A DNA stretch of 64,000 nucleotides from assembly GCF_036885195.1 (NCBI RefSeq), contig NZ_CP133656.1:1364001-1428000 (forward strand). The letters run 5' to 3'. Position 1 is the stretch's first letter; each line of letters opens with the position of its first letter. This DNA is from Pectobacterium cacticida (GTDB lineage: Bacteria > Pseudomonadota > Gammaproteobacteria > Enterobacterales > Enterobacteriaceae). A program made the position numbers and the translations under genes. This document shows positions 9,049-16,912 of this stretch, one piece after another. The notes below the pieces were generated by a model. That model was not told where the DNA came from. It saw only the letters and a program-made list of their open reading frames with translations, and searched no databases.

Positions 9049-9081
9049 AGCCCGTCATGGTCGCCCGTCATGACGGGCTTC
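9049..9081 (+). terminator. Hairpin after yjbH
   Basis: A perfect 11-bp stem AGCCCGTCATG/CATGACGGGCT, 28 bases after the yjbH stop. Only a short T-rich tail (TTCT) follows, so it is a probable but not textbook terminator. Confidence 0.6.
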
Positions 9082-9163
9082 TAGCGCTATCGCTAATGGG
9101 CAGGGGATGTGCATTTCTGTGACACGGGATAAGTACACGCCATCGCCAACTGAGGTGATGATC

Positions 9164-9179
9164 GGTGATGTTCATCACA
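9164..9179 (+). promoter_or_regulatory. Candidate CRP-cAMP site
   Basis: GGTGA-TGTTCA-TCACA matches nine of ten core bases of TGTGA-N6-TCACA. Its centre is about 61 bases before the start predicted from the adjacent -35/-10 pair, the usual class I activation position. Confidence 0.65.
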
Positions 9180-9196
9180 GATCGTTGGTTCCTGGT

Positions 9197-9225
9197 TTGA
9201 GTCTGGCGCGTTTAACGGATATAAC
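9197..9225 (+). promoter_or_regulatory. Sigma-70 promoter of the BglG-type antiterminator leader
   Basis: TTGAGT (9197-9202) and TATAAC (9220-9225) are separated by 17 bases. The predicted start is near 9232, which gives a leader of about 210-245 bases. Confidence 0.6.
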
Positions 9226-9231
9226 CCAATA

Positions 9232-9314
9232 AGCAGGACGTCATCGGGCTAAACTCCGAGCGAAACCTGATACGGTGCATGCTTTCCAGACATGTTCGTA
9301 TCAGGTTTTTTTTT
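9232..9314 (+). promoter_or_regulatory. Antiterminator leader: RAT-like segment overlapping an intrinsic terminator
   Basis: A perfect 12-bp stem AAACCTGATACG (9263-9274) with CGTATCAGGTTT (9297-9308) runs into nine T, an intrinsic terminator in the untranslated leader. The 5' arm overlaps a segment (GGGCTAAACTCC-GAGCGAAACC, 9246-9267) that resembles the end of BglG/LicT RNA targets (consensus ending GCAGGCAAAACC). Such overlap is how BglG-type proteins prevent termination. The RAT match is partial and the assignment is inference; the terminator is secure. Confidence 0.65.
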
Positions 9315-9442
9315 GGCCGTTATCCAGCTTACCGCTATGTTGATCTCAGTGAACATCGTGAGTAGGTTGATTGAAAGGCAAGTGAGAAAAGAGGCGTCTC
9401 CCCGGTACTGCATTGAGGCGTTAGGCGGACAGGAAGACCAAT

Positions 9443-10355
9443 ATGGTTTTCCTATCAGACAGAGCAGCTGATGCGATGATAGTTAAAAAAATATTGAGCA
9501 ATAATGCCGTGCTTATGCAGGCGGATGACCAACGGGAAATCGTGGCGATAGGGAAGGGCGTTGGCTTTGGTAAAAAAGTCGGTGATGTCGTCGATCCGCA
9601 ACGTATTGAAAGCCAGTTTGTAAAGAAGAGCGACGGTATCGCGGATGTATTGTCACAGTTATTGGCGGATATTCCCGCTGACTGTCTTGCCGTGACGCAG
9701 CAAATTATTACTCTGGCGCAAAAAACATTGCGGCTTGATGTTCAGGATACGCTGTTTCTGGCCTTGAGCGACCATATTAACTTTGCGATTCAGCGCTATA
9801 AAAAAGGGCAAGCGATCAAAAACCTGATGCTATGGGATATTCGCCAATTCTATAGCGCCGAATTTACCGTTGGGCTGGAGGCGTTAGCATTGATCCGCAT
9901 GAGGTTAGAGATTGATTTACCGGAGGACGAAGCGGGGTTTATCGCGTTGCATCTGGCGAATGCGGCGAATAACAGCGATATGCAGAGTACGATGCAAAGC
10001 GCGGGAATCATTAAAGATATCTTAACCATTCTGAAGTACGATCTTCACCTCACATTTGATGAGCAGTCCCTCAATTATCAGCGTTTAATTACGCATCTGA
10101 AATTTTTTGCCCTACGGTTATTAAATCGGGAAACGGTGAACCACGGTGATGATTCAATTTATCAAGGGATTACGGAGCTGATGCCGCGAGCCTACGCCTG
10201 TGCAATGAAGGTGTATGATTACGTGGAAAAAAAACTATCATTGCCAGCTGACTACCGATGAGATCATGTTTCTGACTATTCATATCAACCGATTACATTC
10301 CTCTTCCTCGCAGGACATGAGGCATGATGGCGCAGACACGGGCGTTCGCAGGTAG
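9443..10355 (+). pseudogene. BglG/LicT family transcription antiterminator, frameshifted in PRD2
   Basis: The readable part (9443-10261, 272 residues) has the RNA-binding CAT domain (MIVKKILSNNAVLMQ) and PRD1 with both His regions (LSDHINFAI, GFIALHLANA). PRD2 starts normally (ITHLKFFALRLLNRE) but breaks off as EKKLSLPADYR. In another frame the DNA continues with the missing family end, YHCQLTTDEIMFLTIHI and a few more codons to TAG 10353. The switch falls at eight consecutive A (10227-10234); removing one A makes the gene continuous. It is a real frameshift, a slippage or phase-variable site, or a sequencing error. ATG 9443 has the better ribosome site (AGGAAG). ATG 9476 matches the usual family start. 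No PTS or glucosidase gene follows, so the sugar target is unknown. Confidence 0.8.
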
Positions 10356-10521
10356 GTAATACCACCGGCCTGTTTCGAGTCGGTTCCACATGAGTGACGT
10401 CCTCAGAGCGATGTAATGCCCGATCGCATTGTTAGGCTAAAATAAATTAATAATGACTTACTGCGACTGGCCCATTTTCAGCCATAATATGCATTTTTAG
10501 CGCTATGAGGTAGTGAACCTT

Positions 10522-11595
10522 ATGGGGGCCGTTATACCCACCCCTCCACCGACATGTTTGGCGGGAGATGTGCGTCGCTCTGGGCTGCGTTTTTCTCAAC
10601 GAGTCTATATTCCGCGTATAGTAGGCACGTTATTATGTGCTCTGTTTATTACCTCCGTACTTATTGTCAAACCTACGCCGCTGCCGGTGTGGGGATTACT
10701 CCTGTTGAATGCTTTTGCCTGGCCGCATATCGCCTATCGGTTGTCGCAACGGTCATCCGAACCGATGCGGTGTGAAAAACGCAATTTATTAGCGGATGTT
10801 GTGTTTGGCGGGATCTGGATGGGCGCGATGGGGATGAACGTTTTACCCAGCGCGCTGATTGCTGCGATGGTGGGGATGAACAGCGTCGCAAGTGGCGGAA
10901 TAAAACTGTTGGTGCAGGGGATCTTATTACAGAGCCTGGCCTGTATCGTGGTGCTCGTGCTGTTTGCCGTGCCTATTTCGTGGGTCACAACGCCGAGGCA
11001 ACTTTACGCCTGCTTGCCGATGCTGCTGATTTACCCGATTTTCCTCGGCTACGTGACTTATACCACCGCGCTGAAACTGGCTGAACACAAGCGTTTGCTG
11101 ATCGAGATCAGCACCCATGACGGTATGACGAACCTCTATAATCGCCATCATTGGGAGCGCCTGCTAAAGCATGAATACGACGTGTGTCGGCGTTATCAGC
11201 AAACAGCGACGTTGGTGCTGTTTGATATCGACCATTTTAAATCCTTTAACGATAATTTTGGACATGGCGTCGGCGATCAGGCCATCGTGCTGCTGGCGCG
11301 CGAGTTGGTGGCAGGCTTTCGGGAAACGGATGTCATCGGGCGGTTTGGCGGGGATGAATTTGGCGTTATTTTACCGAAAACCGGCGCGAAGGAGGCGTTA
11401 GAGGCCGTGAATCGTATTCGGGAACGTTTATCGCTGAAACTCCTCCATCAGACGCCACAGTTAGCGGTTTTTATTAGCGCGGGCATCGCAGAGGTTTCGT
11501 CGCAAATGGGACAATATACGGATTGGTTAAAGGCGGCGGATGTCGCACTCTACCGTGCGAAAAATAAGGGTCGTCGCCGTACCGAAATTGCCTGA
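10522..11595 (+). CDS. Membrane-anchored diguanylate cyclase (GGDEF)
   Basis: About 357 residues. The N-terminal half has five to six hydrophobic segments (residues about 25-180) of a MASE-like membrane sensor. The C-terminal GGDEF domain starts at THDGMTNLYNRHHW. The active site is intact (GRFGGDEFGV), and an RxxD inhibitory site (RETD) lies five residues before it, so product feedback is expected. It should make cyclic di-GMP from two GTP at the inner membrane in response to an unknown signal. ATG 10522 is chosen with GAGG upstream; GTG 10513 is an in-frame alternative. No EAL domain is present. The gene stands alone. Confidence 0.9.
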   Translation: MGAVIPTPPPTCLAGDVRRSGLRFSQRVYIPRIVGTLLCALFITSVLIVKPTPLPVWGLLLLNAFAWPHIAYRLSQRSSEPMRCEKRNLLADVVFGGIWMGAMGMNVLPSALIAAMVGMNSVASGGIKLLVQGILLQSLACIVVLVLFAVPISWVTTPRQLYACLPMLLIYPIFLGYVTYTTALKLAEHKRLLIEISTHDGMTNLYNRHHWERLLKHEYDVCRRYQQTATLVLFDIDHFKSFNDNFGHGVGDQAIVLLARELVAGFRETDVIGRFGGDEFGVILPKTGAKEALEAVNRIRERLSLKLLHQTPQLAVFISAGIAEVSSQMGQYTDWLKAADVALYRAKNKGRRRTEIA

Positions 11596-11776
11596 CAACG
11601 TTGAGCGCCTCAATGGTAAACCCTGTTCGGACGAGAATATTAATCACCCTGGTGCTTCACGCTATTTATCCGGCGGTAAAATCCCAGCATCCATAATGGA
11701 TGCCGCGCGAAGAATACTGACAAACGCTGAACATTGAACTATTTTCATAAGTGATCATCACGTTACGGAGGTTGAT

Positions 11777-11944
11777 ATGGGGTTCTGGCGTATTGTACTG
11801 ACGATTATTTTGCCGCCGTTAGGCGTGTTACTGGGTAAAGGCATCGGTGGGGCATTTATTCTGAATATTATTCTCACGCTGTTAGGGTATTTCCCCGGTT
11901 TGGTGCATGCGTTCTGGGTGCAGACAAAAGACGATGGCATTTAA
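11777..11944 (+). CDS. YqaE/Pmp3 family small membrane protein
   Basis: A 55-residue protein (MGFWRIVLTIILPPLGVLLG, then an ILNIILTLLGYFPGLVHAFW segment) with two transmembrane helices joined by a short loop, the whole of the Pmp3/YqaE family. A strong ribosome site, GGAGG, lies seven bases before ATG. Family members are stress-induced proteins that affect membrane potential in plants, yeast and bacteria. Here the gene is single, between two diguanylate cyclase genes. An 11-base perfect palindrome GTGAT-C-ATCAC lies just upstream (11752-11762) and could be an operator. Confidence 0.88.
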   Translation: MGFWRIVLTIILPPLGVLLGKGIGGAFILNIILTLLGYFPGLVHAFWVQTKDDGI

Positions 11945-11993
11945 GCGCCAATAATAAAGTCGACGCAATAATGAGTGATGGGGGGCGTCCGGG

Positions 11994-13472
11994 TTACTTT
12001 TCGGCAACGACCACCTGATTGCGTCCGTGCTGCTTAGCCTGATAAAGCGCGATATCGGCGCGATTAATCAGCGTATTGAGCGTTTCCCCTGCCCGATATT
12101 CAGCGACGCCGCAACTCACCGTTATCTGAATAGCCTTTCCGCGGTGGGGTAGTGAGGTGATTTCAATACGCTGACGCAGGGCTTCGGCACGTTGGTATGC
12201 GGCGTTGATGTCGCAATTATCGAGCAAAATAACGAATTCCTCTCCGCCCCATCGACACGAATAATCGCTGGATCGGGTTTGTGTTGGTAGCACGGCAGAT
12301 ACGGCTTTTAATACATTATCGCCAACGTTATGGCCGTACTGGTCATTGATGTCTTTAAAGTGATCAATATCCATAAGAATCAGGGAGAGCGTTTTGTCCT
12401 GGAGCGCTTTTTTCATACTGACGCGACGGAAGAGATAATCAAACGCCTGGCGGTTCATCAGGCCGGTGAGTTTATCGGTAGTGGCCATGTGCTCCAGACG
12501 GCGTTGATACCCGCCTATCGTCAGCCACAGCAGTAACAGAAAGAGGACGCTCACCAAGGAACTGATGCCCAGATTGTTAAGCAGTGTGGTAAATAGCCGC
12601 TTTTCACTCGGGTGGCTGGTTTGTTCAACCATCAAATACCAGCCGAATTCAGGGATTAAACGAGTATTAAGGAAGATCGGCTCCCCGTTTGACTGATATT
12701 CATAAGCCCCGCCGGGAGAGGTCAGAATCATGGTGGCGATGCGTTTCAACCCTTGTTGTTGCTGAATGTGTAATGGCCGACGATAGCCTTCCCCATGCAA
12801 CGTAATATTGCCTTCTTTATCCACAAAATAGATGGTTCGGTTATAGCGTTTCTCATATTTCTCAATGAGATGCTTAACGCGCTCAACCGGAATGCCTACG
12901 CCCGTCATGCCAATAAAATTGTCGTCATAATCCCTGACGATATGGTTAATAAAAATATCCAGACGCGAGCGTACTTCAGGATCGACGCGAAGATCGACAA
13001 TATAGGGCGTGCTATTCGCGAGCGCTTTGTGCTGAAAATACCATTGATCGTCGGGCGAATCTGGCGAAATGGTTTTCAAAATGCGCAGTTGATCGTAATA
13101 AAAACCCGTTTTGTCCGAGATGAAAAAAGAAAATACGGTATTAAAACGACGATCGATCTCTTTTAAATAGCGAAACATCGCTTGTGGATCGCGTTCGTTG
13201 TCCAGCACCCAATCGCGTAAAAAGGTATCGTGCGCCATTAACGATGAAATAAAGATGGGTTTTAATAAATCTTGCTGGATTTCGGAATAAACGTTGTCGC
13301 TGGTGAGCGGTAGGGTATTTTCTGCGATTTCATCTTCCAGTGATTCTTTAGCCACCTGGTAACTGGTCCAACTGATCGCCAGAAAGGCCGCGAGTAACAG
13401 GATTCCAAGTACGACGGTTGCGCGGGTTTTGTCTAACCAACGTGAATTATTCGTGAACCCAGTGTGCAACAT
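11994..13472 (-). CDS. Diguanylate cyclase with periplasmic dCache-like sensor
   Basis: A 492-residue protein. A first transmembrane helix (VVLGILLLAAFLAISW) is followed by a periplasmic sensor of about 250 residues with a dCache/PAS-like pattern (DKTGFYYD, WYFQHKALANSTPYIVDL, GVGIPVERVKHLIEKY, PEFGWYLMVEQ). A second helix lies near residue 315, then a GGDEF domain (TTDKLTGLMNRQAF, LMDIDHFKDINDQYGHNVGD). The active site GGEEF is intact, with an RSSD inhibitory site five residues before it. It should synthesise cyclic di-GMP in response to a small periplasmic ligand; the ligand cannot be read from sequence. It is transcribed alone. Confidence 0.92.
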   Translation of the reverse strand: MLHTGFTNNSRWLDKTRATVVLGILLLAAFLAISWTSYQVAKESLEDEIAENTLPLTSDNVYSEIQQDLLKPIFISSLMAHDTFLRDWVLDNERDPQAMFRYLKEIDRRFNTVFSFFISDKTGFYYDQLRILKTISPDSPDDQWYFQHKALANSTPYIVDLRVDPEVRSRLDIFINHIVRDYDDNFIGMTGVGIPVERVKHLIEKYEKRYNRTIYFVDKEGNITLHGEGYRRPLHIQQQQGLKRIATMILTSPGGAYEYQSNGEPIFLNTRLIPEFGWYLMVEQTSHPSEKRLFTTLLNNLGISSLVSVLFLLLLWLTIGGYQRRLEHMATTDKLTGLMNRQAFDYLFRRVSMKKALQDKTLSLILMDIDHFKDINDQYGHNVGDNVLKAVSAVLPTQTRSSDYSCRWGGEEFVILLDNCDINAAYQRAEALRQRIEITSLPHRGKAIQITVSCGVAEYRAGETLNTLINRADIALYQAKQHGRNQVVVAEK

Positions 13473-13652
13473 AATTTCCCCAGAAAACCAGTAATAAGCG
13501 CGGTGAATAACGATAATTATGTATTTTTAAATGGAACTATTTTCACCTGAAAAAAGTGGTGCGGTATTTTACTGTAACGCGGCGAGAGTACAAGCTAGCG
13601 AAACGCGTTAACATATTTGTTAAAATATTGTGGTTCTGGCGATGCGAATATA

Positions 13653-13682
13653 AACAGAACACCCTGCGGTGCCCTGTTTTTA
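13653..13682 (-). terminator. Hairpin after the nitroreductase gene
   Basis: An 11-bp stem with two G-U pairs around CTGC (13653-13663 with 13668-13678), about 20 bases beyond the nitroreductase stop. The T-run is better on the plus strand (TTTTT) than on the coding strand, so direction is uncertain. Confidence 0.45.
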
Positions 13683-13699
13683 ACGCCTGGAGCGGTAGA

Positions 13700-14299
13700 T
13701 TATTTAAAGACGCGGAAACGCTCGTCAAAAGCAATGTAGCTTTTCTCGCCGGCCGGTTGCTCAATGGAGCCAAAGGGCAGTTGCGCGCGCAATTTCCAGC
13801 TGGCGGGGAGATCCCATTGCGCTTTAACATCTTCATCGATCAGCGGATTGTAGTGCTGAAGTGACGCGCCAATTTTTTCCTGTGCCAGCGCGGACCAGAC
13901 GGCAAATTGGGCAATGCCGCTTGATTGTTCTGACCAGATAGGGAAATTGTCAGCATAAAGCGCGAATTTTTCCTGTAGCCCTTCGATGACCTTGGTGTCT
14001 TCAAAGAACAGCACCGTCCCTGCGCCAGCTGCAAAAGAGGCCAGTTTATTTTCTGTCGCAGCGAACGCGTCTGCAGGCACGATCTTCTGCAACTGCTGTT
14101 TCACAATATCCCACAGTTTGTGGTGCTGTGCGCCGAACAGAATAACCGCACGGGAACTTTGCGAATTAAAAGAGGAGGGGCTTTCATTCACGGCTTCGGT
14201 AACGATGGCTATTACCCGATCTTCGGATACCGGCAGCGTATTGCCGATGGCATAAATAGAACGACGGGCCTTGATGGACTGCAAAAAAGCATTACTCAT
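13700..14299 (-). CDS. Nitroreductase family protein (Frm2/YdgI-like)
   Basis: A 199-residue FMN-dependent oxidoreductase of the nitroreductase superfamily, in the fatty-acid-repression/Frm2 subgroup. It has the FMN-phosphate binding start KARRSIYAIG, SSFNSQSSRAVIL, and the closing LPFGSIEQPAGEKSYIAFDERFRVFK. GAGGAA seven bases before ATG 14299 fixes the start; a start seven codons upstream (14320) is less likely. Members reduce nitro- or quinone-type compounds with NAD(P)H; the natural substrate is unknown. The gene stands alone next to moeB, with the same orientation but about 100 bases apart. Confidence 0.88.
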   Translation of the reverse strand: MSNAFLQSIKARRSIYAIGNTLPVSEDRVIAIVTEAVNESPSSFNSQSSRAVILFGAQHHKLWDIVKQQLQKIVPADAFAATENKLASFAAGAGTVLFFEDTKVIEGLQEKFALYADNFPIWSEQSSGIAQFAVWSALAQEKIGASLQHYNPLIDEDVKAQWDLPASWKLRAQLPFGSIEQPAGEKSYIAFDERFRVFK

Positions 14300-14403
14300 G
14301 GTGTGTTCCTCGGTTGACATGATACTTACCGTATTACTGTGTCACTGATTTTTTCCGCATTCAATCGCTTATCGTGGCGGAAGTGGATCTTAAGATGCCC
14401 GCT

Positions 14404-15156
14404 TTATCCGCCACAGACGTCACAGTGCGGATTTTTCGGGAGTGTGATGGCGCGAAATTGGAGTGTCATCGCATCAAAGAGCAGTACGCGCCCGGTGATC
14501 ACCTTGCCATACCCCGTCAGCAACTTAATGGCTTCCAGGGCTTGTAGGCTCCCGATCGTTCCCACCAGCGGCGACATCACCCCTGCTTCCACGCAGGTTA
14601 GGGCATTATCCCCGAACAGGCGGCTCAGGCAATGATAGCAGGGTTCATCGGGTTGGTAGGTGAACACACACAGTTGGCCTTCCATGCGAATGGCCGCACC
14701 GGAAATCAGCGGTTTTTGGCGCTGAAAGCCAATGCGGTTGAGGCGATTGCGGATGGCGACGTTATCGGTGCAGTCCAGTACGGCGTCGTGCCTGCTGACC
14801 AATTCGCTGAGCGTGTCGTCATCCACATCGTCATTCACCGTATCTAGCGTAAGGTGTGGATTCATTTCGGCTAGCGTCAGGCGCGCCGATTCTACCTTCG
14901 CCATTCCGATGCGACTATCGCGGTGCAGAACCTGACGTTGCAGGTTAGAGCGCGAGACAGTATCAAAATCCAGCAGCGTCAGATGGCCGACGCCAGCCGC
15001 TGCCAGATACTGCGCGGCGGCACAGCCTAATCCCCCCAGCCCGACAATCAGCAGACGCGACGCTTTCAGCCTTTCCTGTCCGTCAAAATCAAAGCCGCGT
15101 AGCACAATCTGTCGATTGTAGCGCAGCATTTCTTCATCACTCAGTTCCGGCAGCAT
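14404..15156 (-). CDS. moeB: Molybdopterin-synthase adenylyltransferase MoeB
   Basis: A 250-residue enzyme that adenylates the C-terminal glycine of MoaD (encoded near 40.7 kb) so that it can be charged with sulfur for molybdopterin synthesis. The ATP-binding motif GLGGLGCAAAQYLAAAGVG lies near residue 38. The catalytic Asp region DCTDNVAIRNRLN is present, as are the zinc cysteines CYHC and CDVC. The start is the ATG two bases after the moeA TGA, giving a tight moeA-moeB operon as in E. coli. Confidence 0.96.
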   Translation of the reverse strand: MLPELSDEEMLRYNRQIVLRGFDFDGQERLKASRLLIVGLGGLGCAAAQYLAAAGVGHLTLLDFDTVSRSNLQRQVLHRDSRIGMAKVESARLTLAEMNPHLTLDTVNDDVDDDTLSELVSRHDAVLDCTDNVAIRNRLNRIGFQRQKPLISGAAIRMEGQLCVFTYQPDEPCYHCLSRLFGDNALTCVEAGVMSPLVGTIGSLQALEAIKLLTGYGKVITGRVLLFDAMTLQFRAITLPKNPHCDVCGG

Positions 15157-15158
15157 AC

Positions 15159-16394
15159 TCAGTGCCCCAGCAGTGCGTTGAAGGGTTCGATCTCGACCCA
15201 CTCGCCGATGGCGACATTACCGCGATCCTGCTCAAGCACGATGAAGCAATTCGCGAGACTGAAAGCGCTAAAGACGTGCGATCCCTGATGTCCGGTGGTT
15301 TTTACTGTCAGTTCACCCTGTGCGTTAGGGCTAACAATACCGCGTTGGAAATCGGTGCGCCCCGGCGTTTTCTTCAATGCGCTGGTGGTTCTGACGCGCA
15401 GGCGCGGCGGCAGACGCCACTGGCTATAGCCAGATAGGCGGGCTAACAGCGGCTGCACCAGTTGATAGAACGTCAGCGTGGCGGAGACGGGGTTGCCTGG
15501 CAGGCCGCAGAACCATGCATGCTGCAATTTGCCGAAGGCGAAGGGTTTACCGGGTTTAATTGCCAGCTTCCAGAAATGGATGTCACCCAGTTCCTCTAAC
15601 ATCTGCCTAGTATAATCGGCTTCACCGACGGAAACGCCGCCGCTGCTAATCACCAGATCGGCGATCTGGTCGGCTTGATGGAATGCGGCGCGCAGGGCGT
15701 CCGGGTTGTCGCGGATGATGCCCAGATCGTGCACCTCGCAGCCCCACTGTTCCAGCATTAAACGGACGGCGAAGCGGTTGGTGTCATAAATCTGCCCCTC
15801 AGCTAACGCATTGCCGACGGGCTGTAGTTCATCTCCGGTGGAAAACACGGCGACTTTCAGGCGACGCACGACGTCAATGTGCGCAATTCCCAGCGACGCC
15901 AGCAGCGGCAGTTCCGCCGCGCCCAGTTTGCAGCCTGCTGGCAACACGCTGGCGCCCGCGCGAATATCTTCTCCCGCCAGTCGAATATTCTGGCCGGGCT
16001 TTACCGGATGAAGGAAATGAATACCGTCTTCGTTCACTTCAGCCTGCTCTTGCATGATGACGGCATCAGCGCCAGCGGGAACCGGCGCGCCGGTCATGAT
16101 ACGAATGCAGGTTCCGGCGGGCCATGTGCCGCTGAAAGGCGCCCCCGCGAAGGCTTTCCCCGCCAGCGGCAGAGTGGTAGCAACGGCGACATCGGCGCAG
16201 CGGACGGCGTAGCCATCCATCGCGGAGCTGGCGAAGGGCGGGACGTTAATAGGTGAAGCGATGGCGTGAGCGGTGATGCGTCCGGTGGCGTCAAATAAGG
16301 AGACGCGTTCTGTGGCGCTGAGAGGAGATACCTGAGACAACATCTTTTCCAGCGCCTGTTCAAGAGTCAGTAAACCTGAAGTCATGCCTTCCAT
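15159..16394 (-). CDS. moeA: Molybdopterin molybdenumtransferase MoeA
   Basis: A 411-residue protein that inserts molybdate into adenylated molybdopterin in the cytoplasm. It has the MoeA motifs PPFASSAMDGYAVR, GTCIRIMTGAPVPAGADAVIMQE, TGDEL, SSGGVSVGEADY, KPGKPFAFGKL and GLPGNPVSA. GGAG five bases before ATG 16394 supports this start over the upstream ATG at 16433. It is the first gene of moeA-moeB and is divergent from gsiA. Confidence 0.96.
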   Translation of the reverse strand: MEGMTSGLLTLEQALEKMLSQVSPLSATERVSLFDATGRITAHAIASPINVPPFASSAMDGYAVRCADVAVATTLPLAGKAFAGAPFSGTWPAGTCIRIMTGAPVPAGADAVIMQEQAEVNEDGIHFLHPVKPGQNIRLAGEDIRAGASVLPAGCKLGAAELPLLASLGIAHIDVVRRLKVAVFSTGDELQPVGNALAEGQIYDTNRFAVRLMLEQWGCEVHDLGIIRDNPDALRAAFHQADQIADLVISSGGVSVGEADYTRQMLEELGDIHFWKLAIKPGKPFAFGKLQHAWFCGLPGNPVSATLTFYQLVQPLLARLSGYSQWRLPPRLRVRTTSALKKTPGRTDFQRGIVSPNAQGELTVKTTGHQGSHVFSAFSLANCFIVLEQDRGNVAIGEWVEIEPFNALLGH

Positions 16395-16912
16395 CTTCAC
16401 TCCACCATTTATCATTAATACGGTCTGTTTCATTAATAGCGCGTATTCTCGTCATAAGACGGGGTTTATGCCTGAAAAGTGAGTTCTGTCAATCCGGTGC
16501 TTATTAGGCGAAAACGCGTTTTCTATGCCACTATGGATTATGTCAGAGTTCGTCACGGGGGTGAATGTATGCAGGTCAATGAACACCGCTTTTGGCGTAG
16601 GCAACGTCACCAGATAAGATGAAAGCGTCAGGGCGGAAAACGGCGACGTTTATCCAGGCGGCGAACTTTTATGGTTTAAATAATAGAATCGGTTCAAAGA
16701 ACAGAATCGATGGTTTTTTGTACCTTATAACACCTGCTTATAGCAATTAACCTAATGTTATAAAAGAAATTTTCCGGAATGACAATTTCAGTTTCCGCTT
16801 TACATCATACCGTGCGCTAAATATAGTCGAAAACAATTGATCGTTTATCTGTGATCGTTTATTTGTGATTGTTTTGCGCTGATTTAAGGCGCGTTTTAGG
16901 AGAGTCGCCTTC
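16395..16912. other. Divergent moeA/gsiA intergenic region
   Basis: About 520 bases, AT-rich in the centre (16680-16850), without a coding frame. In E. coli the isoaspartyl peptidase gene iaaA stands here, between moeA and gsiA, and no trace of it could be read. The gsiA-proximal end carries tandem 14-bp repeats (separate entry). No FNR or ModE site was identified with confidence. Confidence 0.5.
16838..16879 (+). repeat. Three tandem 14-bp repeats upstream of gsiA
   Basis: TGATCGTTTATCTG, TGATCGTTTATTTG and TGATTGTTTTGCGC follow each other without gaps, and the last is the most diverged. They end 33 bases before the gsiA ATG. They could be direct-repeat operator sites or a simple expansion. 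Confidence 0.7.
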
